In this document: positions 52,072 to 63,700 of the stretch, piece after piece
Layout of the letters: each line of letters starts with the position of its first letter
Numbering within the stretch: position 1 is the stretch's first letter
Source: Marinomonas gallaica
Lineage (GTDB): Bacteria > Pseudomonadota > Gammaproteobacteria > Pseudomonadales > Marinomonadaceae
Length of the DNA: 64,000 nucleotides
Reading direction: 5' to 3'
Assembly: GCF_001639745.1 (NCBI RefSeq)
Contig: NZ_LTAX01000002.1
Coordinates: 62,001 to 126,000, forward strand
The notes under the pieces: model-generated
What the model was told of the DNA's origin: nothing
Seen by the model: the letters and a program-made list of their open reading frames with translations, nothing else
Databases searched by the model: none
Made by a program: the position numbers and the translations under genes

Positions 52072-53506
52072 ATTGCACCACCTCCAACGCTTCGTGCGTC
52101 GGGTTATCTTGTTCGAGTACCGCGCGCAGGAGAAGATTCTGTGCCACTTTTAGACGGTACGCACCACTCGCGCGTACGTCATCAATTGGGCTGAAATCTT
52201 CCGCCAACGCTTTTTGCGCCGCCAAAATGCCTTGTTCGGTAAATGACTGACCGATGAGCGCTTGCTCTGCTTTCAATGCTCGCGCTGGTGTGGCCGCCAT
52301 GCCGCCAAAGCCAAGGCGTACGTCGTTCACTTTCCCGTCCTTTAATGCAATCGAAAACGCCGCGCAGACCGCAGAGATATCATCGTCTAAACGCTTAGAA
52401 ATTTTATACACATAAAGCTGACATTCGGGCTGTAACGGAATTTCAATCGACTCAATAAAACCTGACGCGGGCAGCTTTGTTTGACGGTAGCCAGTAAAGA
52501 AGGTGTTGATCGGGAACGTTTCACGTCCATTTGGACTACGCACGTGTATCGTTGCATCCAATGCTAACAATACAGGCGGCGTATCCCCTATAGGCGAAGC
52601 ATTGGCCACATTGCCGCCTAACGTGCCTTGATTACGGACTTGTAACGATCCGAGGCGCTCGAGCATATCGGCAAAGCTGATAAAGTATTTATGTAATGAG
52701 GATTGCATCGCGCTGTAAGTAACCGCTGCACCAATCTTAAGGGTACTGGCGCTTTCTTCAATCTGCATGAGTTCTTGTACTCGTCCAGAATAAATAAGGG
52801 TTTCAGGCTGCTGTAGTTGCTGGGTAATGCTCAATGATAAGTCGGTACCGCCTGCAACCAGTTTCGCATCCGGAAATCGCTGTAGCTGTGCTAACAATTC
52901 GTCGTCGTTTGTAGGAATCAAAAAACGGCGTGTACCATGCTCAATAAAGCCACTTGGGTGTTGCTTTAGAATGCCTGTCAGGCGCAAATAAGTAGACGCT
53001 TCGCTCTTAGTAAAAATATCTGAAGCGCCTTTACCCGCTAGGCTAAGCGCTGCATCTATAATTGGCCTATACCCAGTACAACGACAAAGGTTACCTGCTA
53101 AGGCGTTTTCCACATCTGCACGGGTCGGCTGGTCACAGTTTTTGTATAACGCAAACAGTGACATGATAAAGCCTGGCGTACAAAAACCACACTGGGAGCC
53201 ATGCAAGTCGACCATGGCTTGCTGCACCGGATGTAAAGCCCCCTGCTCTTTCAAGTGCTCAACCGTCAGCAATTGTTTGCCGTGCAAGCTGCCCAGCAAA
53301 GTAATGCAGCTGTTGACCGTTTGATAGCGCAGCTGACCATTCGTTGCTTCCGCCAGCACAACAGTACACGCACCACAATCCCCAGACGCACAGCCTTCTT
53401 TCGTGCCGCGTTGTTCTACTTTGGTGCGTAGATACTCTAGTACTGTTGTATCCGGTGCACAGTTCTCTTCGTTTATGTCCTGATCATTCAGCAAAAAACG
53501 GATCAT
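52064..53506 (-). CDS. xdhA: Xanthine dehydrogenase, FeS/FAD subunit
   Basis: 480 residues. Two [2Fe-2S] clusters are readable: a plant-ferredoxin type with Cys39, 44, 47 and 67, and the second with Cys106, 109, 141 and 143 (CGFC..CRC). The FAD domain follows from about 185 (KLVAGGTDLSLSI near 215) and a CO-dehydrogenase-type C-terminal domain ends the protein. It passes electrons from the XdhB molybdenum site to NAD+. It is the first gene of xdhABC. No purine permease or regulator gene is adjacent. Confidence 0.95.
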   Translation of the reverse strand: MIRFLLNDQDINEENCAPDTTVLEYLRTKVEQRGTKEGCASGDCGACTVVLAEATNGQLRYQTVNSCITLLGSLHGKQLLTVEHLKEQGALHPVQQAMVDLHGSQCGFCTPGFIMSLFALYKNCDQPTRADVENALAGNLCRCTGYRPIIDAALSLAGKGASDIFTKSEASTYLRLTGILKQHPSGFIEHGTRRFLIPTNDDELLAQLQRFPDAKLVAGGTDLSLSITQQLQQPETLIYSGRVQELMQIEESASTLKIGAAVTYSAMQSSLHKYFISFADMLERLGSLQVRNQGTLGGNVANASPIGDTPPVLLALDATIHVRSPNGRETFPINTFFTGYRQTKLPASGFIESIEIPLQPECQLYVYKISKRLDDDISAVCAAFSIALKDGKVNDVRLGFGGMAATPARALKAEQALIGQSFTEQGILAAQKALAEDFSPIDDVRASGAYRLKVAQNLLLRAVLEQDNPTHEALEVVQYA

Positions 53507-53659
53507 AGTTTCCGCAACTCCTCATCCGGCGAGCTCAATAAGCCGAGGCTCACTATAGTAACCCATTATTTTTTATTAAGTTCTTTACAAGAAAAGTCAT
53601 GATTGCGCCTCTAGTTTAATGAGTGAGGCAATCAAGTGTATATCTCTAATGTAGCAGGA

Positions 53660-53699
53660 TTCCTGCCAAAACTAACCAATCGGTTAGTTTTGGCAGGAA
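53660..53699. repeat. Perfect 18-base inverted repeat with four-base centre
   Basis: TTCCTGCCAAAACTAACC and GGTTAGTTTTGGCAGGAA around AATC, between xdhA and the DUF2059 gene (both minus strand). There is no T-run. The centre CTAACC-N4-GGTTAG resembles TetR-family operators, so it may be an operator for xdhA or a transcript hairpin at the 3' end of the DUF2059 gene. Confidence 0.7.
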
Positions 53700-53734
53700 A
53701 TCATTGGAAGGGAGTCACAGAAGTGTCGAGCAGA

Positions 53735-54223
53735 TTAGGGTTGAGACTCAACATTTTCTTCATAAAATACGCGAATCTTTTCTTCAAGTAGGTGCTGTTT
53801 CTTCTGGCCTTCTTGCATCCCCAGCTGTGCTCCTAACTGCGTCAGATGAGGCAAGCTGTCTAATACTTTTTGTCCTGTCGGAGTTTCATAAAAAGCGATC
53901 ATTTTTTGCATTTCAGCTTCAGTGAAAACCTTATCGTACTCTAATGATATTTTGTTTATTAAGCTTTCTTGATCAAAATCGTTTTTAAACCAGTCGCGAT
54001 AAATGCCTTTTAATGTATGCTCTTGCTCAGGCGTTAATTGCCATTGATCTGATAAGGCATCGATCATTGGTAACATTGCATCAAAGCCTGATGACATGGA
54101 GTCCTGCATGCGCATGACGCTCATCAATTCATTAACGGTAGGACTTGGAGCGTTTTCTTGTGCATACATCACCGAACTGCTTAACCCTATCCATAAAGCG
54201 GTCGTCCAAATGCGTTTTTTCAT
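53735..54223 (-). CDS. DUF2059 periplasmic protein
   Basis: 162 residues. The signal peptide (cleaved near MYAQE, about 21) precedes an all-helical DUF2059 domain, with AEMQKMIAFYETPTGQKVLDSLP (as AEMQKMIAFYETPTGQKVL, about 114-132) as the family hallmark. These small periplasmic helical proteins have no settled function. The start has AGGGAATG context with a weak site. It is 66 bases downstream of the M23 peptidase gene on the same strand and may be cotranscribed with it. Confidence 0.85.
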   Translation of the reverse strand: MKKRIWTTALWIGLSSSVMYAQENAPSPTVNELMSVMRMQDSMSSGFDAMLPMIDALSDQWQLTPEQEHTLKGIYRDWFKNDFDQESLINKISLEYDKVFTEAEMQKMIAFYETPTGQKVLDSLPHLTQLGAQLGMQEGQKKQHLLEEKIRVFYEENVESQP

Positions 54224-54289
54224 TCCCTAAGTCCTTGTAATCAGTCGTTTAGATCGCGGTATCATCATAAAAAATGACAACCATTTTCA

Positions 54290-54829
54290 TTAATTTACTA
54301 TGACTGGCTCAAGGTATTCAATAGGGTTTAACCAATAGGCTTTTTGTTCGCCAAGGGTGGAATCATCAATCCGCGAGTCATCGGCAATCATGCTACGTAT
54401 ACCGTAATGTAAATGCGGCGGTTTGCCTTTCGCGTTACCGCTACTGCCAACCGTACCTATTTGTGTACCAGCTTCGATATACCAGCCCAGATCTTCTGCA
54501 ATAGAATCTAGGTGGGCGTAATAATGCAAACGCCAGTTGGGCCCTAATGCCCAAATATTCTTGCCACCACGAGGGCTATCATTTTCAGAGATAATAATAT
54601 GATGGGTAGCCGCAACCACAGGTGTGCCACGTTCAGCGAAAATATCCATGCCTTTATGTACCAAAGAAGCCCCCCATGGTTCATACCAAAACGTTTCAGG
54701 GTGCCAATCTCTAGCGGTTGCCCCGACGACAGGCATGACTTTGGGTTCAGACCAATTTTGATTGGCGTGCCAAATACCACCAGCGGCACTGGCAAGCAAG
54801 ACGCCACCGATAAGTAATGTCTTCTTCAT
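54290..54829 (-). CDS. M23 family metallopeptidase
   Basis: 179 residues with an N-terminal signal or anchor (about 4-18). A LytM-type domain follows, with zinc ligands His58 and Asp62 in HKGMD, the catalytic His106 in YAHLD, and HLH at 139-141. It would cleave peptide crosslinks of peptidoglycan in the periplasm, or serve as an activator of amidases if catalytically weak; all ligands seem present, so activity is likely. It lacks LysM and coiled-coil domains, unlike NlpD or EnvC. Confidence 0.88.
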   Translation of the reverse strand: MKKTLLIGGVLLASAAGGIWHANQNWSEPKVMPVVGATARDWHPETFWYEPWGASLVHKGMDIFAERGTPVVAATHHIIISENDSPRGGKNIWALGPNWRLHYYAHLDSIAEDLGWYIEAGTQIGTVGSSGNAKGKPPHLHYGIRSMIADDSRIDDSTLGEQKAYWLNPIEYLEPVIVN

Positions 54830-55000
54830 ATTGGCGCAACTCCTCCATTAAGCTGTGTATTAACCATCGCAAGAGAGCTCAAGGTTCTCAAGTCGAAATA
54901 AAGAAGAACTGTGGTCTTACTTTGAAAGCGTTCACTCAGAGCACGACAACATACGACTTTGTTGGTGCTCTAAGTAGTATTAAAAAGTTGATCGAAGCGA

Positions 55001-55684
55001 TTACTCTAGAAATGCTAGCTGATCGTAAGCGTTACGTAGCCATACTTTCATGCGTTGACGTTCTGCAATGTTCATCAAACTGCGATTGTTAGCCACCGAC
55101 CAAAAGCTACTGTTGTTAAAGTCGATTTTCTGCGTCAACTTACTTTGCAGCTTAGGTAACTCAATAATAAAGGCTTCACGAGCTTCGGCTTTTTTGTACG
55201 TTTCTGACTTTTGAAAACGCGAGAAGTCAGTACCACGCCCTAGGTTCTGTACCACAATGAATTCAAGTTCAGGTTGCTGATAACGCTCTAACAAACGATC
55301 CAGCAGCACGACTGAATCTGCACCGTCATCCATCACGTGCCATAAGCACACTTGGTAATCCATTTCATCGAGTAGACCAAACACATCGGTTTCGTCAATC
55401 CATTCCCCTAACGGTTTAGCGGCTTGTGCCGCCAAATCAATGATTAAGTCTTTATCAGGATTTTCTTCCATCGCTTCGAGTAAACCGTCAAGACTGTCTT
55501 CTTCGCCAATCACAACGGTTGAGGCAAAGTCATTGTAAAAGCGTGAAAAAGTGCCATGCGAGGCATCGCAATCAAACCCTAAAAAAGGCAGTTCGTGATC
55601 AATGTAATATTGCGCCAATAATCGCGCTGTCATTGATTTCCCCACACCACCTTTTTCGCCACCCACAAAGTGTACCTTACCCAT
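55001..55684 (-). CDS. Orphan ParA/MinD-like P-loop ATPase
   Basis: 227 residues. The deviant Walker A motif GGEKGGVGKS (8-17) with its signature lysine defines the ParA/MinD superfamily. FDCDASHGTF near 38 is the switch I-like region, and DLIIDLAAQ near 79 is Walker B. The C-terminal part is unlike classical ParA. The closest description is a mobilisation- or cell-positioning-type ATPase. No parB, minC/E or relaxase gene is adjacent, so its cargo is unknown. It is read away from the SHOCT gene, with 362 bases between the starts. Confidence 0.8.
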   Translation of the reverse strand: MGKVHFVGGEKGGVGKSMTARLLAQYYIDHELPFLGFDCDASHGTFSRFYNDFASTVVIGEEDSLDGLLEAMEENPDKDLIIDLAAQAAKPLGEWIDETDVFGLLDEMDYQVCLWHVMDDGADSVVLLDRLLERYQQPELEFIVVQNLGRGTDFSRFQKSETYKKAEAREAFIIELPKLQSKLTQKIDFNNSSFWSVANNRSLMNIAERQRMKVWLRNAYDQLAFLE

Positions 55685-56046
55685 GTTTCGCTCCCTGTTT
55701 AAACGGTCTTTTCACGCACTATAAGCACGCTTTCATGACGGGGGAATGACCCCCAGTGAATTAACAGTACAGGCAAGTTCTTGAAATAGGAATCCACAAG
55801 CCGCGCTTACAGCGCAGTTTACTCACAGCAAAACCCATTTTTAGTAAATAGTGGAAGTTTAAAAACTAAAACAGCCAACATTGATCAAATAATCAACACC
55901 TGAAGTAGCCAATGTGTCACAATGCATCACTATCATCCCCATTAAGATTGTGACATTACCCAGCCACAACTCACCCACGCCATCTTTCTCAGTGCGAATG
56001 CTTATAAGCATTCTATCAAGGACAGACGCAACCGTAGGATACAATC
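55685..56046. other. Intergenic interval between divergent ParA-like and SHOCT genes
   Basis: No credible gene. It contains a GGGGG-N5-CCCCC hairpin at 55739-55753 near the ParA-like start, an A+T-rich middle and the perfect palindrome at 55996-56013. Confidence 0.6.
55996..56013. promoter_or_regulatory. Perfect 18-base palindrome before the SHOCT gene
   Basis: GAATGCTTATAAGCATTC is fully self-complementary without a spacer, 34 bases before the start codon, where a repressor would cover the promoter. Confidence 0.55.
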
Positions 56047-56826
56047 ATGCAACAACTCACTACCGCCGGACAACAGCTCGTCAACGATGTTTCTAACCGC
56101 TACGGACTGAGTCAAGACGCTGTCGTACACATGTTGGTCGCTGTCAATAATGGCTCAGGCAGCATGGCTCAGTTTAACTGCCCAGAGCTGGGCGGTTCCG
56201 GTCAATGGATGCGTGGCGGCATGACCATGGTTGGCGATATGTTCAACTATGGTCTAAAAAACACTGTCGACAACCTGTGCAATGAATTAGCAAACGCACT
56301 GGTCAATACGACTGTCTTTCCAGTTATTCCAGCCGGTACGCCAGGTAGCAGTCAGTGGTGGCCAGCTAATCTAGGACAACCATTCAGCAGTGGCGCTCAA
56401 AACAACCTTCGTTACGCGGTGTTCCCTAACCGATTAGCCGTTGAAATGAACGGTGCAGTAACGGTTTACGACACCTTGAACCACAACATTGGTGGTGTCA
56501 GCCAACAACAAGGCGGTAATCAATCACTGACGTTTAGTAGCCAGTTCGGTAGCGTATCGGTAGACAGCTTGCCAGTGGTCTCAGGTAATGGCTCACAGCC
56601 GTCCAAACCCGCACCACAAACTAACTTTGCGCAGCCAAGCCAACAGCCTGCGTTTAACGCTCAGCCTGACTACAATACTTCGCAGCCAGTGAATAACCCC
56701 CAAACTTCGGCTAGCAGTGACGAAATCTTTGCTTTACTCGAAAAACTGGGTGGGTTGTTCGAAGCAGGCGTACTAACGCAAGATGAATTCAATGCTAAGA
56801 AGTCGGAATTACTAAACCGTATTTAA
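56047..56826 (+). CDS. SHOCT-domain protein
   Basis: 259 residues without a signal peptide or membrane segment. Residues 1-170 form a glycine- and asparagine-rich domain of unknown type (MVGDMFNYGLKNTVDNLCNE, NNLRYAVFPNRLAVEMNG). Residues 178-222 are a low-complexity Gln/Pro/Asn linker. The last 35 residues are a SHOCT domain (LLEKLGGLFEAGVLTQDEF, ending KSELLNRI). SHOCT is a short two-helix module at protein ends, thought to mediate oligomerisation. The N-terminal domain resembles proteins annotated only as SHOCT domain-containing. A palindrome marks its promoter. Confidence 0.82.
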   Translation: MQQLTTAGQQLVNDVSNRYGLSQDAVVHMLVAVNNGSGSMAQFNCPELGGSGQWMRGGMTMVGDMFNYGLKNTVDNLCNELANALVNTTVFPVIPAGTPGSSQWWPANLGQPFSSGAQNNLRYAVFPNRLAVEMNGAVTVYDTLNHNIGGVSQQQGGNQSLTFSSQFGSVSVDSLPVVSGNGSQPSKPAPQTNFAQPSQQPAFNAQPDYNTSQPVNNPQTSASSDEIFALLEKLGGLFEAGVLTQDEFNAKKSELLNRI

Positions 56827-56837
56827 TCTAGCCACAT

Positions 56838-56868
56838 GGCATTTGCAGGAATCCCGCCTGCAAATGCC
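56838..56868. terminator. Hairpin between convergent SHOCT and YrhK genes
   Basis: A 12-base perfect stem GGCATTTGCAGG/CCTGCAAATGCC with a seven-base loop, at the meeting point of two convergent genes. Little T-tail is present, so its strength is uncertain. Confidence 0.6.
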
Positions 56869-57177
56869 TCATCTATTGCTAACTTTCTTCTCTTCGCGAC
56901 GACGTTTTAATTGTGGATGTATTTGCCCTACATGTACAAAGCCCACTAACTTAATAATTGGCTTGACCATCAGCTGAGCACTGCCAACGATAAACAGCCA
57001 TGTACCGCTATACGTCAAAGACTCACTCAAAAAAAAGAAACTGCCAATTAAAAACCATATTGCAATAAGCAGGTCATTGATTGCACCCGCCACATCATAG
57101 CGCCGCTGTACCACAATATGATCACTACCGATTTCCACTTCTAACGAATGCTCTTGTTCCTTGGTATTAAGTTGCAC
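56869..57177 (-). CDS. YrhK-domain membrane protein
   Basis: 102 residues. A charged N-terminal third with a beta-like segment (DHIVVQRRYDVAGAINDLL) is followed by two helices (about 33-52 and 58-80), with the family pattern IWFLIGSFFFL..GTWLFIVGSAQLMVKP, then a basic end KRRREEKK. This fits the YrhK-like family, small membrane proteins of unknown role. It is monocistronic on the minus strand, and the 187 bases upstream hold no other clear gene. Confidence 0.78.
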   Translation of the reverse strand: MQLNTKEQEHSLEVEIGSDHIVVQRRYDVAGAINDLLIAIWFLIGSFFFLSESLTYSGTWLFIVGSAQLMVKPIIKLVGFVHVGQIHPQLKRRREEKKVSNR

Positions 57178-57364
57178 AGCTTGTTCCTTATATTTAAAAC
57201 GCTTTGACCTTAGCCTAACAAAACGGGTGGGGGCACATCGAGCAGGGATTGATTTAATTAAAGGGAAAAAGTGAGGAGCCCATGTTTAGAATGCAAAATG
57301 GGGTCATCGGCTTTCAACTCTCATGCGTATGCATTAGCACATCCCTAAAAATACGAGCTCATAT

Positions 57365-57544
57365 ATGTTTGGTTTATTCAAATCTGATCCATTGAAAGTG
57401 CTACAGAAGCAATACTCTGCAAAACTGGAAGAAGGGCTTCAGGCTCAGCGTAATGGCGATATTCGAGGTTACGCTATGATCACCGAAGAGGCAGAAGCGT
57501 TATACAAAGAAATCCAGAAGCTCGAAGCAGAACGGAAGAAATAA
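57365..57544 (+). CDS. DUF6435 small protein
   Basis: 59 residues starting MFGLFKSDPLKVLQKQYSAK, followed by LEEGLQAQRNGDIRGYAMI and a helical acidic/basic end (EAEALYKEIQKLEAERKK). This is the full DUF6435 pattern, a cytosolic helical-hairpin protein common in gammaproteobacteria with no known function. The ribosome site is weak (ACGAGC). It converges with gltD, whose terminator lies just beyond its stop. Confidence 0.82.
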   Translation: MFGLFKSDPLKVLQKQYSAKLEEGLQAQRNGDIRGYAMITEEAEALYKEIQKLEAERKK

Positions 57545-57553
57545 ATTGTATGG

Positions 57554-57587
57554 GTAAAAAAAAGCCTCTATCCGAAGATAGAGGCTT
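57554..57587 (-). terminator. Terminator of gltBD with UUCG tetraloop
   Basis: Read on the minus strand, AAGCCTCTATC-TTCG-GATAGAGGCTT is followed by a run of T. The extra-stable C(UUCG)G loop and 11-base stem make it strong. On the plus strand the same hairpin lacks a T-run. Confidence 0.9.
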
Positions 57588-57627
57588 AGATGAGACATCA
57601 CTTATTAGTGAGTCACATGACGAACAG

Positions 57628-59055
<1,428 letters not shown>

Positions 59056-59136
59056 CTATCTCCTGTGGCCGCGCTCGGCGCGGCACTCTTTCAAATGGGT
59101 CAAACTGGGTTAGAGCCTTCTCTAAAACCAAGTCGC

Positions 59137-62100
59137 TTATTCTGGACGCTGACGAGTATTTGCCAATAGCTGTCCAAGGCTGGCCGCTTTTGGCTTCACT
59201 AACCAGAACTTACCGATGTAATCGTAGAAGTTTTCTAGGATTTCACGGCCCCACTCGCTATCAGTTTCACGAACATACTCTTCGATCACACTGCGTAGGT
59301 GTGAACGGTATTCTTCCGTAATTTCAGTGCCTACGCGCTGAATCTCAACTAACTCATGGTTGTACTTGTCTACGAAAGTACGGTCTAAATCCAACACGTA
59401 AGCGAAGCCACCGGTCATACCGGCACCGAAGTTGTAACCCGTGTTACCCAGTACCGTAATCAGACCGCCGGTCATGTATTCACAACAGTGATCGCCTGCG
59501 CCTTCAATAACCGCATGACAGCCAGAGTTACGTACACCAAAGCGCTCGCCCGCCGTGCCCGCCGCGAATAATTTACCGCCCGTTGCACCGTACAGACAGG
59601 TGTTACCAATGATCGCAGAGTCTTTTGAGTCAAACTCAGAACCTTTAGGTGGACGCACAACCAACTTACCAGCGGTCATCCCTTTACCAACGTAATCGTT
59701 CGCATCACCTTCTAAGTACATGTGAAGACCACCGACGTTCCACACACCGAACGACTGACCTGCAGTCCCGGTCAACTTCAACGTCAACGGGTTATCAACC
59801 ATGCCTTGGTTACCGTATCGTTTAGCAATTTCGCCTGACAAACGCGCACCAATCGAACGGTCTTGGTTCGTTACGTTAAACGTAAACTCACCACCCTCTT
59901 TCTCTTCTACTGCAGGTTGAACCGTTGCCCACATTTTCTCAGCCAGTAGGCCTTTATCATGCGGCGGGTTAAACGGCACTTGGCAGTACTGCGGCTTATC
60001 CGCAGGGATCGCGTCATTATTCAGAATTGGCGACAAATCTAAGTTAGCTTGTTTCTCTGTTTCACCAGGAAGCAGTTTTAACAAATCTGTACGGCCAATC
60101 AGATCGGCCATCGTGGTCACACCCAGCTTCGCCATCCACTGACGCGTGTCTTCAGCCATAAAGCGGAAGAAATTCTTAATCATTTCCACGGTACCGATGA
60201 AGTACTCTTCTCGCAGTTTTTCGTCCTGCGTTGCAACACCCGTCGCACAGTTGTTTAGATGACAGATACGCAAGAACTTACAGCCCATTGCCACCATTGG
60301 CGTGGTACCAAAACCGAAGCTTTCTGCACCTAGGATTGCTGCTTTAACAACGTCTAGGCCAGTTTTTAGACCACCGTCTGTTTGTAGACGAATCTTGCCA
60401 CGAAGATCATTTGAGCGAAGCGCTTGTTGCGCTTCGGCCAAGCCAAGCTCCCAAGGAGAGCCAGCATGACGAATAGAGGTAATTGGCGAAGCCGCTGTAC
60501 CACCATCGTAACCAGAGATGGTAATCAAGTCCGCGTAGGCTTTCGCAACACCCGCTGCAATCGTACCAACACCCGGTTCAGAAACCAGTTTCACTGACAC
60601 TAAGGCTTCTGGGTTCACTTGTTTCAAGTCGAAAATTAGCTGTGCTAAATCTTCAATCGAATAGATGTCGTGGTGCGGCGGTGGTGAAATCAGAGTCACG
60701 CCCGGAACCGCATAACGTAGACGAGCAATTAAGCCGTTCACTTTGCCGCCAGGTAGCTGACCACCTTCACCCGGTTTCGCACCTTGTGCCACTTTAATTT
60801 GCAGCACTTCCGCATTGACCAAATATTCTGCTGTCACACCAAAACGGCCAGAGGCGATTTGTTTGATTTTAGAGCGACGCTCTGTACCGTGACGCGCAGG
60901 GTCTTCACCACCCTCACCAGAGTTTGAGCGACAGCCCAATTCGTTCATCGCTTGTGCTAACGCTTCGTGTGCTTCTGGTGACAAAGCCCCCAGAGACATA
61001 CCCGCAGAGTCGAAACGCGGCAGAATGCTTTCAATCGATTCAACTTTGTCTAGGCCAACCGTTTTAATATCATCTTTCAATGCAAACAGGTCACGCAGCA
61101 TAGACGCTGGGCGGCTGTTTACAAGTTCAGCGTACTTGCTGAAGTCTTCAAACTTACCGCTGGTAACCGATGCTTGTAGATTACGAACCACTTCAGGGTT
61201 AAACGCATGGTACTCAGAACCATGTACGTATTTAAGATAACCGCCTTGGTTAATTGGCTTACGTGCTTTCCAAGCGTTGTCAGCAATAAGCTTCTGCTCA
61301 CGCTGAAAATCGGCAAACGTAGAACCTTGAATTCGACTTGGTACGCCTTTAAAGCACAGATCAACGACTTTGCTATCTAAACCAACCGCTTCGAACAACT
61401 GTGCTCCACGGTAAGAAGCAACGGTCGAGATCCCCATCTTAGACATAATCTTCATCAGGCCTTTATTAATACCTTTACGGTATTTCTGATGGCACATGAT
61501 TGGATCGCCCAATACTTCACCTTTATCGATCATGTCATTGATCAAACGGTAAGATAAGTAGGGGTAAACCGCTGTAGCACCAAAGCCTAGCAATACCGCA
61601 AATTGATGAGGATCACGGGCAAACCCCGTATCCGCAATGATGTTTGAATCACAGCGTAGACCCACTTCGACTAAGTGGTGATGCACCGCACCAACCGCCA
61701 TCGGCGCGGGTACTGGCAAGTGGCCCTTTTCAATTTCTCGGTCGGTCAAGACAACAATTACCGCACCGTTACGCACCACTTCTTCCGCACTCATTTGTAG
61801 GTTACGGATCGCTTGCTCTAGACCGATTTCTTCTGGATTGTACGTTGTATTCAAACGCACCAAACGGAAGCGATGATCATCCATTGCCAACAGACGGCTG
61901 TACTTACGTGCCGACAATACTGGCGACGATAAAATAATACGGTTCGCGTGTTTTGGCGTCTCTTCGAACAAGTTACGTTCCACACCGATCAATGTCTCAA
62001 GCGACATAACAACAGACTCACGTAGTGGGTCGATGGGTGGGTTGGTCACCTGGGCGAACTTCTGGCGGAAGTAATCTGTCACTGGACGCGTTTGGCTAGA

Positions 62101-63588
62101 CATGACGGCCATCGGCGTGTCATCCCCCATAGAGCCAACGGCTTCGTGACCACTTTCCGCTAGCGGACGGAAGATTTGATCGCGCTCTTCAAAAGAAATC
62201 TGGAACATCTTTTGATACGTTGACATTTGCTCACGAGTAAATGGAACGAACTCCATTGAATGCTCTTGCAGCAACGCTTCGATACGCAAACCTTCTTGCT
62301 TCAACCATTTTTTGTATGGGTGAGCGGCCTTTAGCTTATTATCGATATCATCTGTATGCAGTACTTGGCCTGTCTGAGTATCGACTACCAACATCTTACC
62401 TGGACCCACACGGCCTTTTGATACAACGTCTTCAGGCTTGTAGTTATAAGTACCGATTTCAGAAGCAAGCGTGATGTAACCATTCTTCGTCACAACCCAA
62501 CGAGCTGGACGCAAACCGTTACGGTCAAGCATACAAATCGCATGACGACCATCGGTCATTACAAGGCCAGCAGGACCATCCCATGGCTCCATGTGCATCG
62601 AGTTGTACTCGTAGAACGCACGCAGTTCTGGATCCATGTTTTCAACGTTTTGCCATGCTGGTGGAATGATCATACGAGCGGCACGGAAAATATCCATGCC
62701 ACCGGTCACTAGCAGCTCTAACATATTGTCCATAGAAGACGAGTCAGAACCAGTGAGGTTAACAACAGGCGTTAATTCTTGTATTTCCGGTAACAATGGC
62801 GAACGCAGTTTGTTACCACGTGCAATCGCCCAATTACGGTTACCTTCGATAGTGTTGATCTCGCCATTGTGCGCCAACATGCGGAATGGCTGAGCAAGCG
62901 GCCATTTCGGCAGTGTATTAGTTGAAAAGCGTTGGTGGAAAACACAGATGGCCGTTTTAAGTTTTTCGTTACCTAGGTCTTTATAAAACGTTGGCAAGTC
63001 AACGGGCATCATCAAGCCCTTGTATGCCAATACTTTGTCAGACAATGAACAGATGTAGAAGTTTTCATAGTGCGCAAGCTCGATCTCACAGCGACGGCGC
63101 GCAACAAAAAGGCGTGTCGCAAACGTGCGCGCATCCAAACGGTTGCTGTCTACAAACACTTGTTCGATACGAGGCAAGCAATCTAATGCGATAGTACCTA
63201 AGCATGAAGGATCCACTGGCACGTCACGCCAGCCCACTACATTCAACCCTTCGGTTTCTAGTGCTTTGGTTAATGAATCACGTTGTTCATGCGCCAGCGC
63301 TTCGTCTTGGTCCATAAAGACCATGCCGACACCGTACAAATCCGAAAAGACGTGATTGAAAAGTGATTGTGCTTCTTCGCGAAGAAACGCATCGGGTTTT
63401 TGAATCAACAGACCACAGCCATCACCAGTTTTGCCGTCCGCAGCGATACCGCCACGGTGTGTCATACTGGTTAAAGATTCGATGGCGGTCTTGAGAAGGT
63501 CGTGACTAGACGTGCCTTCCATGTGAGCGATTAGGCCAAACCCACAGTTGTCTTTGAACTCGCCAGGACGATAAAGACCTGCATTCAT
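59137..63588 (-). CDS. gltB: Glutamate synthase large subunit
   Basis: 1483 residues, full length. A 14-residue propeptide precedes the catalytic Cys15 ([10 protein letters not shown]), which forms the N-terminal nucleophile of the class II amidotransferase domain (to about 400). The central domain is followed by the FMN-binding synthase domain (about 790-1180), containing [27 protein letters not shown] and [11 protein letters not shown]. The cysteines C-x5-C-x4-C in [16 protein letters not shown] bind a 3Fe-4S cluster. A beta-helix GXGXG domain ends the protein. The ATG is 8 bases after GGGAGT. It is first in the gltBD operon of ammonium assimilation. Confidence 0.97.
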   Translation of the reverse strand: MNAGLYRPGEFKDNCGFGLIAHMEGTSSHDLLKTAIESLTSMTHRGGIAADGKTGDGCGLLIQKPDAFLREEAQSLFNHVFSDLYGVGMVFMDQDEALAHEQRDSLTKALETEGLNVVGWRDVPVDPSCLGTIALDCLPRIEQVFVDSNRLDARTFATRLFVARRRCEIELAHYENFYICSLSDKVLAYKGLMMPVDLPTFYKDLGNEKLKTAICVFHQRFSTNTLPKWPLAQPFRMLAHNGEINTIEGNRNWAIARGNKLRSPLLPEIQELTPVVNLTGSDSSSMDNMLELLVTGGMDIFRAARMIIPPAWQNVENMDPELRAFYEYNSMHMEPWDGPAGLVMTDGRHAICMLDRNGLRPARWVVTKNGYITLASEIGTYNYKPEDVVSKGRVGPGKMLVVDTQTGQVLHTDDIDNKLKAAHPYKKWLKQEGLRIEALLQEHSMEFVPFTREQMSTYQKMFQISFEERDQIFRPLAESGHEAVGSMGDDTPMAVMSSQTRPVTDYFRQKFAQVTNPPIDPLRESVVMSLETLIGVERNLFEETPKHANRIILSSPVLSARKYSRLLAMDDHRFRLVRLNTTYNPEEIGLEQAIRNLQMSAEEVVRNGAVIVVLTDREIEKGHLPVPAPMAVGAVHHHLVEVGLRCDSNIIADTGFARDPHQFAVLLGFGATAVYPYLSYRLINDMIDKGEVLGDPIMCHQKYRKGINKGLMKIMSKMGISTVASYRGAQLFEAVGLDSKVVDLCFKGVPSRIQGSTFADFQREQKLIADNAWKARKPINQGGYLKYVHGSEYHAFNPEVVRNLQASVTSGKFEDFSKYAELVNSRPASMLRDLFALKDDIKTVGLDKVESIESILPRFDSAGMSLGALSPEAHEALAQAMNELGCRSNSGEGGEDPARHGTERRSKIKQIASGRFGVTAEYLVNAEVLQIKVAQGAKPGEGGQLPGGKVNGLIARLRYAVPGVTLISPPPHHDIYSIEDLAQLIFDLKQVNPEALVSVKLVSEPGVGTIAAGVAKAYADLITISGYDGGTAASPITSIRHAGSPWELGLAEAQQALRSNDLRGKIRLQTDGGLKTGLDVVKAAILGAESFGFGTTPMVAMGCKFLRICHLNNCATGVATQDEKLREEYFIGTVEMIKNFFRFMAEDTRQWMAKLGVTTMADLIGRTDLLKLLPGETEKQANLDLSPILNNDAIPADKPQYCQVPFNPPHDKGLLAEKMWATVQPAVEEKEGGEFTFNVTNQDRSIGARLSGEIAKRYGNQGMVDNPLTLKLTGTAGQSFGVWNVGGLHMYLEGDANDYVGKGMTAGKLVVRPPKGSEFDSKDSAIIGNTCLYGATGGKLFAAGTAGERFGVRNSGCHAVIEGAGDHCCEYMTGGLITVLGNTGYNFGAGMTGGFAYVLDLDRTFVDKYNHELVEIQRVGTEITEEYRSHLRSVIEEYVRETDSEWGREILENFYDYIGKFWLVKPKAASLGQLLANTRQRPE

Positions 63589-63643
63589 ACACCAACTCCC
63601 ACAGTTAAATATAGAAAACTTTCATTCGATAATTTCAAATACA

Positions 63644-63700
63644 GTTAGGTAGACAAGCATCAGAAGTGCTTGTGAAATGGTTGTTATAGACTCACCTAAC
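63644..63700 (-). promoter_or_regulatory. Nested dyads upstream of gltB
   Basis: Outer arms GTTAGGT (63644-63650) and ACCTAAC (63694-63700) enclose an inner hairpin ACAAGCA-N7-TGCTTGT (63653-63673), 56-112 bases before the gltB start. It could be a leader structure of the gltB message or paired operator sites. Confidence 0.45.

Noticed and set aside
54817..55092. 91-codon plus-strand frame between the M23 and ParA-like genes
   Set aside because: It overlaps the 3' end of the ParA-like gene and resembles no protein; the 171-base gap itself holds nothing clear.
55859..56044. 61-codon minus-strand frame before the SHOCT gene
   Set aside because: It spans the palindrome and promoter region, with no ribosome site or conserved features.
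57282..57395. 37-codon frame with a GAGGAG site overlapping the DUF6435 start
   Set aside because: The ribosome site is good, but the peptide looks random and overlaps a well-supported gene. A leader peptide cannot be excluded.
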